A stretch of 64,000 nt of DNA from Clavaria fumosa (lineage: Eukaryota; Basidiomycota; Agaricomycetes; Agaricales; Clavariaceae): positions 2,398,501-2,462,500 of the forward strand of contig OX637795.1 of assembly GCA_951802425.1 (NCBI GenBank), written 5' to 3'. The notes below the pieces were generated by a model. That model was not told the origin of the DNA. It searched no databases and saw only the letters and a program-made list of their open reading frames with translations. The position numbers and the translations under genes were made by a program. Shown piece by piece: positions 43,901 through 54,900 of this stretch (positions within the stretch are counted from its first letter, which is position 1; every line of letters starts with the position of its first letter).

Positions 43901-44370
43901 AGCACGTTTCTGCAGCTATGGAACCAGTTCACGCACTTGCTGAGGGCGAGAAAAGGCAGGGACAGGGTCAGCATGTTTCTGCAGCTATGGAACGAGCTCA
44001 CGCACTTGCTGAGGGCGAGAAAAGGCAGGGACAGGGTCAGCACTCTTCTGAAGCTATGGACCGAATGCACGCACTGGCTGAGGGCAAGAAAAGGCAGGGT
44101 CAGGGTCAGCACGGGTTTCTGCACCCACGGAACGAGTTCACGCACTTCCTGAGGACGAGAATAGGCCGGGACAGGGTCAGCACGGACATCTGCACCCTTG
44201 GAACAATTTCACACACTTTCTGAGGGTGGTAACGGGTCACAAGATGTCAGTGCAAGTTTCTGCAGCCTGACACAAGTCCACGCACAATCTGAGGGCGGCC
44301 AGACAAAAGGAACACTCAGTGCAGGCTTCTGCGCCTATGGGACGAGTTTACGCACCCACTGAAGGCGTAC
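40960..44370. repeat. 69-bp minisatellite array, copy 1
   Basis: Units have the core TTCTGCAGCTATGGAACGAG, TTCACGCACTTCCTGAGGGC and GAGAAAAGGCAGGGACAGGG. They are homogeneous from about 41755 to 44150 and progressively diverged at both edges. At 23 codons per unit, several frames stay open: a minus frame over 41758-43863 (701 codons) and plus frames of up to 382 codons. All repeat the same 23 residues, so openness reflects the unit and not selection. No start, splice or promoter context supports a gene. Confidence 0.9.
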
Positions 44371-44549
44371 CGACATTGTCAGTTTGGGGTTCTGAAACGA
44401 TGGGCTGAATTCACCTACTTCCTGAGTAGTAAATGTTGCAATACGGTGAACATGAGGTTTTGTACACATTGGACAAGCGCACGGACATGGATACGAATCG
44501 GGAAGCTCCTGAGTATCCTAAAAAGACCATTTGGAAACTCGGACAATGA

Positions 44550-47109
44550 CTAGATGCGGGAGAACGTTTGCATGTTGAGGCAAAGCAGAGGAGTGGGACT
44601 GGCCTCTAGCTTGCATACCACCGCATCCAAATCCTCGAAAGTGCTTCTCGCGCCCGAACTCATACTCAGGGTCTCCATCCAATGGTCGAACGATTTGCTC
44701 ATCAGATTGTGTACGGAAGCCACCAACCTATTATGGTTTCCTACATCAAGGAGATTGCTCTGCCCTCCGTTGGTCAAGTCACAATTCAAGTGGTAGAGCC
44801 AATTCTGTGAGGCATAAGTAAATGTTGAGCCGCGTTTACCAACCTCCGGATGTGCCGTTATGAAATTTAAGCAATCGAATAAGATTTCCTTGTGGTATTT
44901 TGCAGGATCAATGAAAAAGTCAACCAAAAGGTCGCTGTTGGTTTTTGGCCTAGCGCGTCGCGGATCGGTCAGGAAGTCATGGAATGAAGCATGCAGAGTG
45001 CGAATATCCCCTTCTGGATCATCAGGCACAATCAAGACCGATTGTACATCACTCAAGCGTCCTCGAAGGTGGACAGGAGGGAGATCTAGCAGTGGTCCAA
45101 GAGCATTTACCGAGAGTTGGTTCCGAAGAAGAATGATGGTTCCTATGATGCGAAGACACTCCATCTTCTCTTCCTGCTCCTCGAATCTGTCCAGTGCACT
45201 TTTGAGGATTTCTTGATAAAGTCCATCGAGGCCAGTGATCGCGGGATGATTGGCGATTTTTTGCAGTTGGTACTCGATTCCACCAGGGCGCTCCACATAT
45301 TCGCAAACAGTTGACGCAAAAATGAACAGACCCTCAGCCTTCTTGACCAGTGTTTCAACGAGTTCCTCAGGCGGCCAATTGTGTGTCGTGAGTGGGCGAC
45401 CTTTCGCCGCTTCCCGTTTTGCCGCTTTCCGCAGTCGATCAACCAAATATTCTCGGATATCAGCGTCAACGTTGCGGACATTGTGGAGAATAAATATCCT
45501 TCGACGCCCACACAAGGCCTCGTCAGCAAACGCGTTCTCTGTTGAGGATGTGGGACGGCTGCTAACGAAGACCTTTAGAAAAGGAACCGACTCGAGATGG
45601 GAAGCGAGGGCCGCAAGAATTTGCTCCGGTGCGCGATCAGCGGTGCATTCATCGAGGGCATCGATGATAATCAGGGTAGGCCGTTGGTGGTGAGAATCCA
45701 ACTCTAGAAGGGGCTTGACGATCAGCTCCCTGATCTGCTCTGAAGGCAGTGCAAACCCAATCCTGTCGTTTTGTTCTATAACTGTGACAAGCCGAGCACG
45801 AAATTGTGCATCACGATCCGCAAGAATCCGAGCAATGGTGGGAAAAATGAGGTTTATGTCGCTTCGATGTTTGTCGCCGCGTAAGCAGAAAAAACTTGCA
45901 CTGAGCTTGTTTCCATCTTTTGCAATAGTGTCGGCGATTGTGAGAGCGACTGTTGTTTTTCCGGTCCCCGCTCCTCCGTTCAGCCAGTACACTTGCTTTT
46001 CATCCTCGCTATCCATCCAACCCTTGACTTCTTTCAATACACCTTTACGTGTTCCCTCCAAGCACATTGGGCGACCGACACGGTCGTGCTGCGCACGTTC
46101 TGCGAGAGGGAGCATTCCTAAAAGCTCTAAATGCACATTGGGATCAGATTGGAAGAGCGATATTACGGCAAACTGAACTTACCGCGAGTGCGAGAGTCCT
46201 GATAAAGCTGATTCAGGCCAACATGATACAAAGGATGGCCGTCATACTTACCAAAACTACTGCCTCCGTTCTAGTGACTACTGCTTCGGTTCTAATGACA
46301 GATCCGAGCTGGGAATATGTCAGCCAGGCGGTTGCAACCCAATACTGGCACACACCATTATCTTGTTGATGGCATCTCGGACGATCCGGAGTTGTTCAAT
46401 GATTAATTGCGCGTCATCGGATCCATTGACGATCCTACAAGCTTTCGTACGCAGTTGAACACCTTCAATTCTCATCTTCGCATCCTCTAGTTCACTTCAT
46501 TGTTTTTGTCAGAACAAGGCTTACGAACAAGGGATGGAACACACGTCGACAGGTTTCTTATTTGACATTTGAGGGCATCAGGCATGGCTTGAGAACCGCT
46601 TTGATAAGGGCGGAGTATTTCGTTCAGCTGGTCGACGGTTTTGATGAACGACTTAAAATCTTCCAAGTTTTGGCCCGCTTTCTGTGAAACGCTGCGTCAT
46701 GTCCACGTTAACGGCAAGAACGAGGTGAACTTACATCGAACCACCCCAAAACCATTTCAAGTCCTGCGAAGGCTGCCTTTAGCCCTGGTACAGGAATGGA
46801 ACCGGATATGGTGGTTAAGAGAGAGAGAGACAGCCTAAGCGTGTTAAGCGTCGTGTCCTTTACTTCCTTGAAGCGCGACTGGGGTTCCATGTCAGGAGCC
46901 GAAGGCTCGTCTGCCGCACTCTGGTCAGGCTCTTGGGCAAGGGAGGGAGTAGCGCTCGATATTGGCGCGCTAGCATTCGGAGGAACCAGAGTAGCTTGTG
47001 GATTAGGGCCTGGCGAACTGGGACGATTCTGCCCAGGGACGGCGCGCCTAGACTGGGCGGCTTGCTGGGCGGGACTGTGTCGACGGAGGAGGCCTTTCAA
47101 GCGCTTCAT
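44550..47109 (-). CDS. NLR-like NACHT NTPase, six exons (copy 1)
   Basis: Exons on the minus strand are 47109-46735, 46681-46525, 46486-46356, 46308-46252, 46198-46183 (16-nt microexon) and 46126-44550. All introns are GT...AG and all joins keep phase, giving 770 residues. Residues 1-125 begin MKRLKGLLRRHSP, then a P/S-rich stretch and a helix ending GLEMVLGWFD. Residues 126-245 are helical. The NACHT domain follows, with Walker A GGAGTGKTT and Walker B LIIIDALDEC. The rest is helical with no WD40, ankyrin or TPR repeats. Such proteins are signalling NTPases in fungal self/non-self or cell-death responses. The stop lies about 180 bp from the 69-bp array. The last exon alone would start at a GTG, which supports the spliced model. 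ATG choice is moderately certain. Confidence 0.78.
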
Positions 47110-48817
47110 GAGAATCAATGTCGAAGAACGCAGCGGAGTTGGCACGAGGCCCAACACGCACTTGGTCGGGTTGCAGCCGGGCAAGTTGCCGTAGTCCAGT
47201 TTTCACCAGTTTTGGAAGTCCCAAGGGCTCGGCTCGATTTCGCTATCATTTTGAAGTTTGAACCGTCTATGCCACGGCTATCCTCTCATCCCCTTTGACG
47301 ACGTCAACTCACACTCACTGGCTTCACTTTGTGACACCCCGGACAAAAGTCTTGTCATGATGACATACAGTATGGGATACCGAAGTTGGCAACGGTGAGC
47401 AACTTCCGACAGTTGCCTGGTCAAGGGCCTTTGACGTAGAGCTGGCCAGAGCTGGGTAACGATGCTTACGATGGCAACGGTGAAGAAGGATAGGACGAGC
47501 GCGTCGCTAAGGTCAACTGCGTGACCCACGCCGGCAAGCGAGTGCAGGAGTGTGGAACGTCTGGTGACTTCATCGACCCAGGGCGTCTGCGTGAGTGATG
47601 CGCCGCCCTAGGAAGGCCCTTCGCACGTAAGAAAGGGGAGGGAGGGAGCCAGTGGGAACATCGTTTCTTGGGATGCAACCTCGGCTTGGGAGCGCAGGTT
47701 GCCTGGAGACTTTGGTACACCCTGGTGAATTGAGGACCCTTCGTACGAACACTAGCCATTCTTCCCCGTTGGGCCATATGAGCTGTACGTTTGGTGTGCA
47801 CCGCCCGTATCCGCTTAGTGCTGAGCACTGAAGCGTGAGGGGCGAGGTATACGAGTAAGGGTTGCGCGGAGGATCGCGTCCTTTTGCTTCGCGTCCTTTG
47901 GTCAGTGTTTATTGGAGCGATTCAGGCCACCAAGTCCTCGCTCTCTCCATCCCATCTAGTAACATTCGGAGGCTCTCTGTTCGCCCCCTCAAGGCCTCAA
48001 GTGGCTTAGATTTGTCATTTTCACCGTTTGCGATCAGCGGAGGTCTTGCTACGACGCCATATGACAGTACTTCTCCCACCAATCCTATTGCTGAAGATTT
48101 CTATCATGCTCCTCACAGCAATGCTTCATCGTTCTCTGGACCGTCACCCATTGCTTTATACGTTGCCTTGTACTGCTGAAGGAGACTTGTATTTCATCGA
48201 TTAAATGATCAGATCTCATCCTCTGGGGAAACGCCACACCGCAATAATTTCCGTCGGACGGGATATCATTAGGCGCGGTGGCCAATGTGTCTTTTCTAGA
48301 GCTGCTGCAGCGCTCTGTGATGCATCATACATAATCCTCAGATATCAGAGCAAGTCTTCCAGTACATCCGCACCACTCCTGGCCTTGTGATTTAATTCTG
48401 TTCAGAACGGGACACTGTTGAGGAAGGTTTTACGCTGTCAATATGGTATCGGGTAAATTGCCTTCCTGGAGGTGTGTGTGTATATCCAGAAATCTTATGA
48501 AGTGGCTAATTTCCAGATTCCAAACTTTGCTTCGGATTCTGCTAACATCCCTAAATTCGAGGAAGGTCTGATGCTGTCCAGTTGCATCACGCTCGAGAAT
48601 TTTGAGCCGCCCACTGGCCACCCAGCATCCTCCTTGACTTTATGTATAGCGTTGTTACCTACCAATGCTGGCGGGGCAGCGATGACATGGATGAAGGTCA
48701 AAGTCGCGTGTAATGGACACTCCTGTACCATGGCAGACACAGCCACCAAGTTACCGTAGACAGACACAGCCACAACAGACCCTTCCCATTTGACACTTTC
48801 ACTCAAGAAAAATTACT
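47110..48817. other. Duplicated region between the divergent NLR and Utp22-like genes
   Basis: This spans the likely promoter of the NLR gene and sequence upstream of the Utp22-like pseudogene. Bases 47466-47828 are almost unchanged in copy 2 (59935-60310), including an open minus frame rich in R/S/P. Bases 48470-48610 contain an open plus frame (CVYIQKSYEVANFQIPNFAS) shared with copy 2 but broken on both sides, probably a gene remnant. I recognise no function. Confidence 0.45.
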
Positions 48818-50830
48818 ATGGCACTGACAGGCTCACAGCTCGCATCCATAAAAGACGCCTCTAACCTCTTCCTCTCCGCCCCGTTCAAACTTCAAATCGA
48901 TGCACTCCTCCCCAACCTTCGCCCTTCCCAAAAACGCTCATCTGCACTCGACCCCTTCCTCCTCACCCTCCACAGCATCCTCAGTGAGGATTCCTCACCG
49001 CCATCCCCGCCATCCAACCTATCCACCCGCTCGACGCGCACCGCCACCTCACACCCGTCACACCAGCCCCCTATGTCCATCCTTGTCCGACGCGGGATAC
49101 CAACTGGAAGGTCGCCTTCACGCCGGAGGCGAGGGGCGACATCCTCCTCGTCGGCTCGTGGCCTACCGGCCTCGCCGTCAAGCAGAAAGACACGCACCTC
49201 GGGCGTCCTGCGTTCGTCGTCGACGTTGCCGTCGCTATGCATCCTGTACGCCTTCGCCCCTCTCTCCTTTCTCGCTCCAGCCCTTTCGAACGCGCCGCCA
49301 GAGCTTATTCCAAGAAAAAGACCATTTCGACGCGCCCTTCTTCCAGAAACGCGCTTTCTACCTCGCCGCGCTCGCCGCCGCGCTCACCTCGCACCCTGAC
49401 CTTGCCGTCGACGCGACTCACGTCTCGCCTGTCTCCTCCTTGCGCCCCAGGCCCCCAGCCCAGTAGGTCCCCATTTCACGCGTCGCATACGAATGCTGAC
49501 GCGCTTTTCCTTTACTTTTTGTTAATAGCCGACGCACAGAAAGATCTCGTCAAACTAGGCACACACATCTGCATCTCCCAACACTCCTGCACCCTTCCCC
49601 AATCCCACTCCACCGCCTCTCCCCTGCGCAAGCCAACTTGCGCACTCTGGCCCCACCCAGCCCCAGCAAACCTACCAAAACCACGTCTCCCACTCCAACC
49701 CTGGCCCCACGCACGCACCCCACACCGACCTACAATACTGCGCTCCTCCTTACTCTCCGTACGACCGCGCGCGCGCACCTCCTGCACGCGCACGACCTCG
49801 CGCAGCGCGCAGCGCGCGCCCGCCATACGTGACGCGCTGGCGCTCCTCCGCGTGTGGGCTGCACAGCGCGGGTTCGAGGGCGGTCCCGGGTGGGAGCGCC
49901 CCGGTGCTGGCGCGCCTTCCACTGGCGACGGCGCTGGCGTTGGTAGAGGCGCCGCAGTTGGTGGTGGGGGGAGTGCAGCGGGGACTTATTATGTCCTCGG
50001 CTTCGAGGGCGGCGGGCGCGGAGTTTGGTGGGCTGCGCTGCTTGCTGCGCTCGTTGATGGCGAGGAAGACGTGCCGGCGGTGCCGCGGAGCCCTAATATG
50101 CGCCGGAGAGGCCGCAGGAAGCCTCTGGGGACAGGTCTCAGTGTATACCAGCTGTTCAGGGCAGCGTTAGACTTCCTCGGTGGGACTCTCTTCTCCTTTC
50201 TTTGGGGTCTGGTGCTTACCTTTTTGGCTTTCTTTTTGGTTTTGTTTTTATGGGTTAGCGAAGCATGACTGGGAACACAAGCCCGTATTCGCTAAGGGTG
50301 CGACCGGGGTGGGGAGTGTTGTCTCCTCGACCATCTATGTTTATTCATTCCCATTACATGCTCATTTCTCCCCCTTCACAGTTCCCACCAGAAGAGTACA
50401 CCGCGCACCACGACGCAGTGCTCGTCGATGCAGCGCGTGTAAACCTCCTTGCAGGGGTGCCGCTTAGTTCCCTTGAATTGGTATGTCCCCGTTTCTCAAG
50501 ATTCTTGGGCTTTCAGTAGTACTTCTGTTTTTGTTTTTCTTTGAGGAGAGCTGTTATGGCGGTTTGGCGTGCCGGGTTCTCATTTTTGTTGACGCACATA
50601 CTCTCCACAGCTGCGCCATAACGCTCAAAAGACGCTCCAGCGCCTGGATGTGCACACCATGCGTCTTGTGCGCCTTAGCGACCACGACGAGGGCGGTGCC
50701 AACGGTGGTGGGGCGGGGATTGGGGCTGGGACGGATGCAGACGCAGATGACCACGGCGACCTGTTCAAATCGGTCTTCTTGGACGACCAGCGGGACCTCG
50801 TCACGCACTTCATTTGCAGGTATATGCGGT
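48818..50830 (+). pseudogene. Utp22-like pseudogene fragment (copy 1)
   Basis: The ATG at 48818 reads MALTGSQLASIKDASNLFLS and then APFKLQIDALLPNLRPSQKR. Segments in other frames follow in the expected order: DTNWKVAFTPEARGDILLVG, LAVKQKDTHLGRPAFVVDVA, QKRAFYLAALAAALTSHPDL, PTYNTALLLTLRTTARAHLL, DALALLRVWAAQRGFEGG, KPLGTGLSVYQLFRAALDFL and FPPEEYTAHHDAVLVDAARV. The order and content resemble the N-terminal half of Utp22/Nrap, a small-subunit processome protein for 18S rRNA maturation. Intron-like GT...AG gaps remain, but frameshifts (after EDSSPPSPPS and an extra A before the QEKDHFD region) break it. Identification is from family memory, so moderate. Confidence 0.65.
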
Positions 50831-51530
50831 TTCGTGTGGCTGACTGTCCCCTCTGTCACTCGACGCCGTTTACGACGATGCAATTGGGTTTCCGCATGAA
50901 GGCATCTGCTTTGGCCACCAAATCATCGCACAAGCCCTTGGCGGCGTCTGCGTGCGCAACGAAGCCGGGTAGGAAGTGGCCACCACCAAATTAGACCTCA
51001 GCGACCTCGGGAAAGAGATATTCGAGCTTGACACTTTCGTACGCCCCTTCCCATTCCGGTTCTGACCTGGATACCTATCAACGATTCTGAAAATTGCATG
51101 AACCAACTCGGCCACTATACCAAACGAGCAGAACCTCCTGCAGATGCACCGCAACCACGCCGTCTCAATGCCCCGGTCTTTCCATCTTCTCGGGTCTTCG
51201 CCGACCTCGCCGAACCAAGGAATGGTACGCTTTGTCGACGATGACGACGATCAAGACAGCGACACCACCGACCCAGACGACACAGGATCTCTCCCCGCTG
51301 CGGCATCGCGCGAGATCTGCGTGCTGACCACGCAAGGCCTTCCCGAGGTCATAGCCCCTTATGCACGCACAGTCATGGAAGAGCGCGAGCGTCTTGGGAT
51401 CAGACACTCGCCTTGCGACAGACGGGCGTCGCAGGTTCGCGGCGCTAACGAACGATGGCGTGCCCGTGGTCGGGCGTGCCATCTGGCGTCTATTAGGGGT
51501 GGTGTGAGAAACGAGCCTCAGAGTTGATCA
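50831..51530 (+). pseudogene. Class I glutamine amidotransferase fragment (copy 1)
   Basis: Frames in order give GFPHEGICFGHQIIAQALGG (containing the CFGHQ nucleophile-elbow motif of class I GATase domains), NEAG* with WEVATTRLDL in copy 2, SFHLLGSSPTSPNQGMVRF, and EICVLTTQGLPEVIAPYART (QGHPE-like His-Glu region). The N-terminal part of the domain is missing and the piece directly follows Utp22-like sequence with no intergenic gap. A TAG after NEAG and frame changes mark it as dead. It would hydrolyse glutamine if complete. Confidence 0.6.
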
Positions 51531-51622
51531 TAAATTTTAAATTTATCCGAATAGATGCGATGCATAGAAGTGATACAGTACAAGCTCTGCTGCGGCAATT
51601 ACAATTTCCTGCTCCTGAATCC

Positions 51623-51811
51623 TGATCTGATGAAGTGAGTACGCTTCGCCGTCGCACCGCTACCCATTCACTTTGCCTTGGCTCGCTACATAGAACAGCG
51701 GCACACAATGCGCCGCATTGTTGTGCCACCCTTCCTCCTTTGTTTCTTATGAACAATGCTCCATAGTTTACCTGTAGTCAGTACTTATACAGTTGATTCA
51801 TACTTGTACTA
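51623..51811. other. Spacer between the two duplication copies
   Basis: 189 bp of sequence is absent from the ends of either copy. No gene or repeat recognised, so the duplication is not strictly head-to-tail. Confidence 0.6.
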
Positions 51812-51999
51812 AACTTCTTTACAAATATCCCAATTGATACACCAGATAGACCCTACAATGCACAACAACACAATTTAAGTGAGGATCTACAACTGTACAA
51901 TGAACTGATGCACCTCCTGAGGCCTGGGGGCATGAAAAGACCACGTCATCACGGTGCGAGTTTCTGACATGTTCACTTACAGCATGGGACTTCTAAAGG

Positions 52000-54900
52000 C
52001 CAGGACATGATCCACACGGTCCTCTGCAGCTAGGGGACAGACTTAGGGTACCCACTGAAGGCAGGATATTGAAAGACAGGGACACAGTCAGTGCAAGATT
52101 CTGCACCTATGGAGCAAGTCCACGAACTTTCTGAGGTTGTGAAAGGGAGAAGGTCAGTGCGAGTTTGAATGCCTGTGGGACCAGTTCACATACTCTCTGA
52201 GAGCGGGGAAATGTCATAAATGGTCAATGCAAGCCTCTGCAACCATGGGACAAGGTCACACACACTCTAAGCACAGTAAAAGGCCAGGATATGGTCAGTA
52301 AAATTCAACAGCTATGGGACAAGTCTACCCACTCGCTGAGGGCAATCCAAAGCCATGAGATGGTCAGCGCGAGGTTCTGAGATTATGGCACAAGATTACA
52401 CACAAGCTGAGAGAAGGAAACGGCGGAGACAGGGTCAGTGCAGGTGTTTGCAGCAATGGGACATGTGCACCTACCCACTTATGGCGGGAAAAGGCCAGGA
52501 TGCAGTGAGCATAAGCCTCTGCAGTTATGGAACATGTTTACGCACGCTCTGAAGGCAGGACAAGGCCAGGATGATATCAACATGGATTTTTGTAGATATA
52601 GAACGAGTCCACACACAGACTGAGGGCAGGGAAAAGGGCCAGGAGACGGTCAGCCAAATCTGCAGCAATGGAACAAATTCACATACTGCCTGAGAGTGAG
52701 AAAGGGCCAGGAGAGGGTCAGCAAGGATTTCTGCAGCTATGGAATGGATGAATTTGCGCACTTCCTGAGGTTGAGAAAAGGCAGGGACAGGGTCAGCACA
52801 TTTCTGCAGCTATGGAACGAGTTCACACACCAGCTGAGGGCGAGAAAAGGCAGAGACAGGGTCAGCACATTTCTGCAGTTATGGAACAACTTCACACACA
52901 AACTGAGGGCGAGAAAAGGCAGGGTCAGGGTCAGCATGTTTCCGCAACTATGGAACGAGTTCACGCACAAGCTGAGGGCGAGAAAAGCCAGGGTCAGGGT
53001 GAGTGCAGTTCTGCAGCTATGGAACGAGTTCACGCACTTCCTGAGGGCGAGAAAAGCCAGGGACAGGGTCAGCACATTTCTGCAGCTATGGAACGAGTTC
53101 ACGCACTCGCTGAGGGCGAGAAAAGGCAGGGTCAGGGTGAGTGCATTTCTGCAGTTATGGAACGAGTTCACGCACTTCCTGAGGGCGAGAAAAAGCAGGG
53201 ACAGAGGTCAGCACGTTTCTGCAGCTATGGAACGAGTTCACGCACAAGCTGAAGGCAAGAAAAGGCAGGGTCAGGGTGAGTGCAGTTCTGCAGCTATGGA
53301 ACGAGTTCACGCACTTCCTGAGGGCGAGAAAAGCCAGGGACAGGGTCAGCACATTTCTGCAGCTATGGAACAAGTTCACGCACTCGCTGAGGGCGAGAAA
53401 AGGCACGGTCAGGGTGAGTGCATTTCTGCAGCTATGGAACGAGTTCACGCACTTCCTGAGGGCGAGAAAAAGCAGGGACAGAGGTCAGCACATTTCTGCA
53501 GCTATGGAACGAGTTCACGCACAAGCTGAGGGCGAGAAAAGCCAGGGACAGGGTCAGCACATTTCTGCAGCTATGGAACGAGTTCACGCACAAGCTGAGG
53601 GCGAGAAAAGCCAGGGACAGGGTCAGCACGTTTCTGCAGTTATGGAATGAGATCACGCACTTGCTGAGGGCGAGAAAAAGCAGGGACAGGGTGAGTATGT
53701 TTCTGAAGCTATGGAGCGAGTTCACACACTTTCTGAGGGCGAGAAAAGCCAGGGACAGGGTCAGCATGTTTCTGCAGCTATGGAACAAGTTCACGCACTC
53801 GCTGAGGATGAGAAACGGCAGGGACAGGGTCAGCACATTTCTGCAGCGGGGAATGAGATCACGCACAAACTGAGGGCGAGAAAAGGCAGGGTCAGGGTGA
53901 GTGTAGTTCTGCAGCTATGGAACGAGTTCACGCACTTCCTGAGGGCGAGAAAAGCCAGGGACAGGGTCAGCACATTTCTGCAGCTATGGAACGAATTCAC
54001 GCACTCGCTGAGGGTGAGAAAAGGCAGGGTCAGGGTGAGTGCATTTCTGCAGCTATGGAACGAGTTCACGCACTTCCTGAGGGCAAGAAAAAGCAGGGAC
54101 AGAGGTCAGCACATTTCTGCAGCTATGGAACGAGTTCACGCACTGCCTGAGGGCGAGAAAAGCCAGGGACAGGGTCAGCATGTTTCTGAAGCTATGGAAC
54201 GAGTTCACGCACTCGCTGAGGGCGAGAAAAGCCAGGGACAGGGTCAGCACGTTTCTGCAGTTATGGAATGAGATCACGCACTCGCTGAGGGGGAGAAAAA
54301 GCAGGGACAGGGTGAGTATGTTTCTGAAGCTATGGAGCGAGTTCACACACATTCTGAGGGCGAGAAAAGCCAGGGACAGGGTCAGCATGTTCCTGCAGCT
54401 ATGGAACAAGTTCACGCACTCGCTGAGGATGAGAAATGGCAGGGACAGGGTCAGCACATTTCTGCACCTAGGGAATGAGATCACACACAAACTGAAGGCG
54501 AGAAAAGCCAGGGTCAGGGTGAGTGCATTTCTGCAGCTATGGAACGAGTTCACGCACTTCCTGAGGGCAAGAAAAAGCAGGGACAGAGGTCAGCACATTT
54601 CTGCAGCTATGGAACGAGTTCACGCACTTCCTGAGGGCGAGAAAAGCCAGGGACAGGGTCAGTACATTTCTGCAGCTATGGAACGAATTCACGCACTCGC
54701 TGAGGGTGAGAAAAGGCAGGGTCAGGGTGAGTGCATTTCTGCAGCTATGGAACGAGTTCACGCACTTCCTGAGGGCAAGAAAAAGCAGGGACAGAGGTCA
54801 GCACATTTCTGCAGCTATGGAACGAGTTCACGCACTGCCTGAGGGCGAGAAAAGCCAGGGACAGGGTCAGCATGTTTCTGAAGCTATGGAACGAGTTCAC

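Larger units (their letters stand above)
40789..51622. repeat. Segmental duplication, copy 1
   Basis: A 10.8-kb unit is repeated in the same orientation at 51812-63496. It starts AACTTCTTTACAAATATCCC and ends CCTGCTCCTGAATCC in both copies. It contains the 69-bp array, an NLR-like gene and the Utp22/amidotransferase remnants. The copies differ by substitutions, array length and a deletion of about 600 bp in copy 2. Confidence 0.92.

Noticed and set aside
44550..46136. NACHT gene beginning at the apparent start of the last exon
   Set aside because: That start is GTG and sits across a good acceptor site; spliced upstream exons keep phase in both copies.
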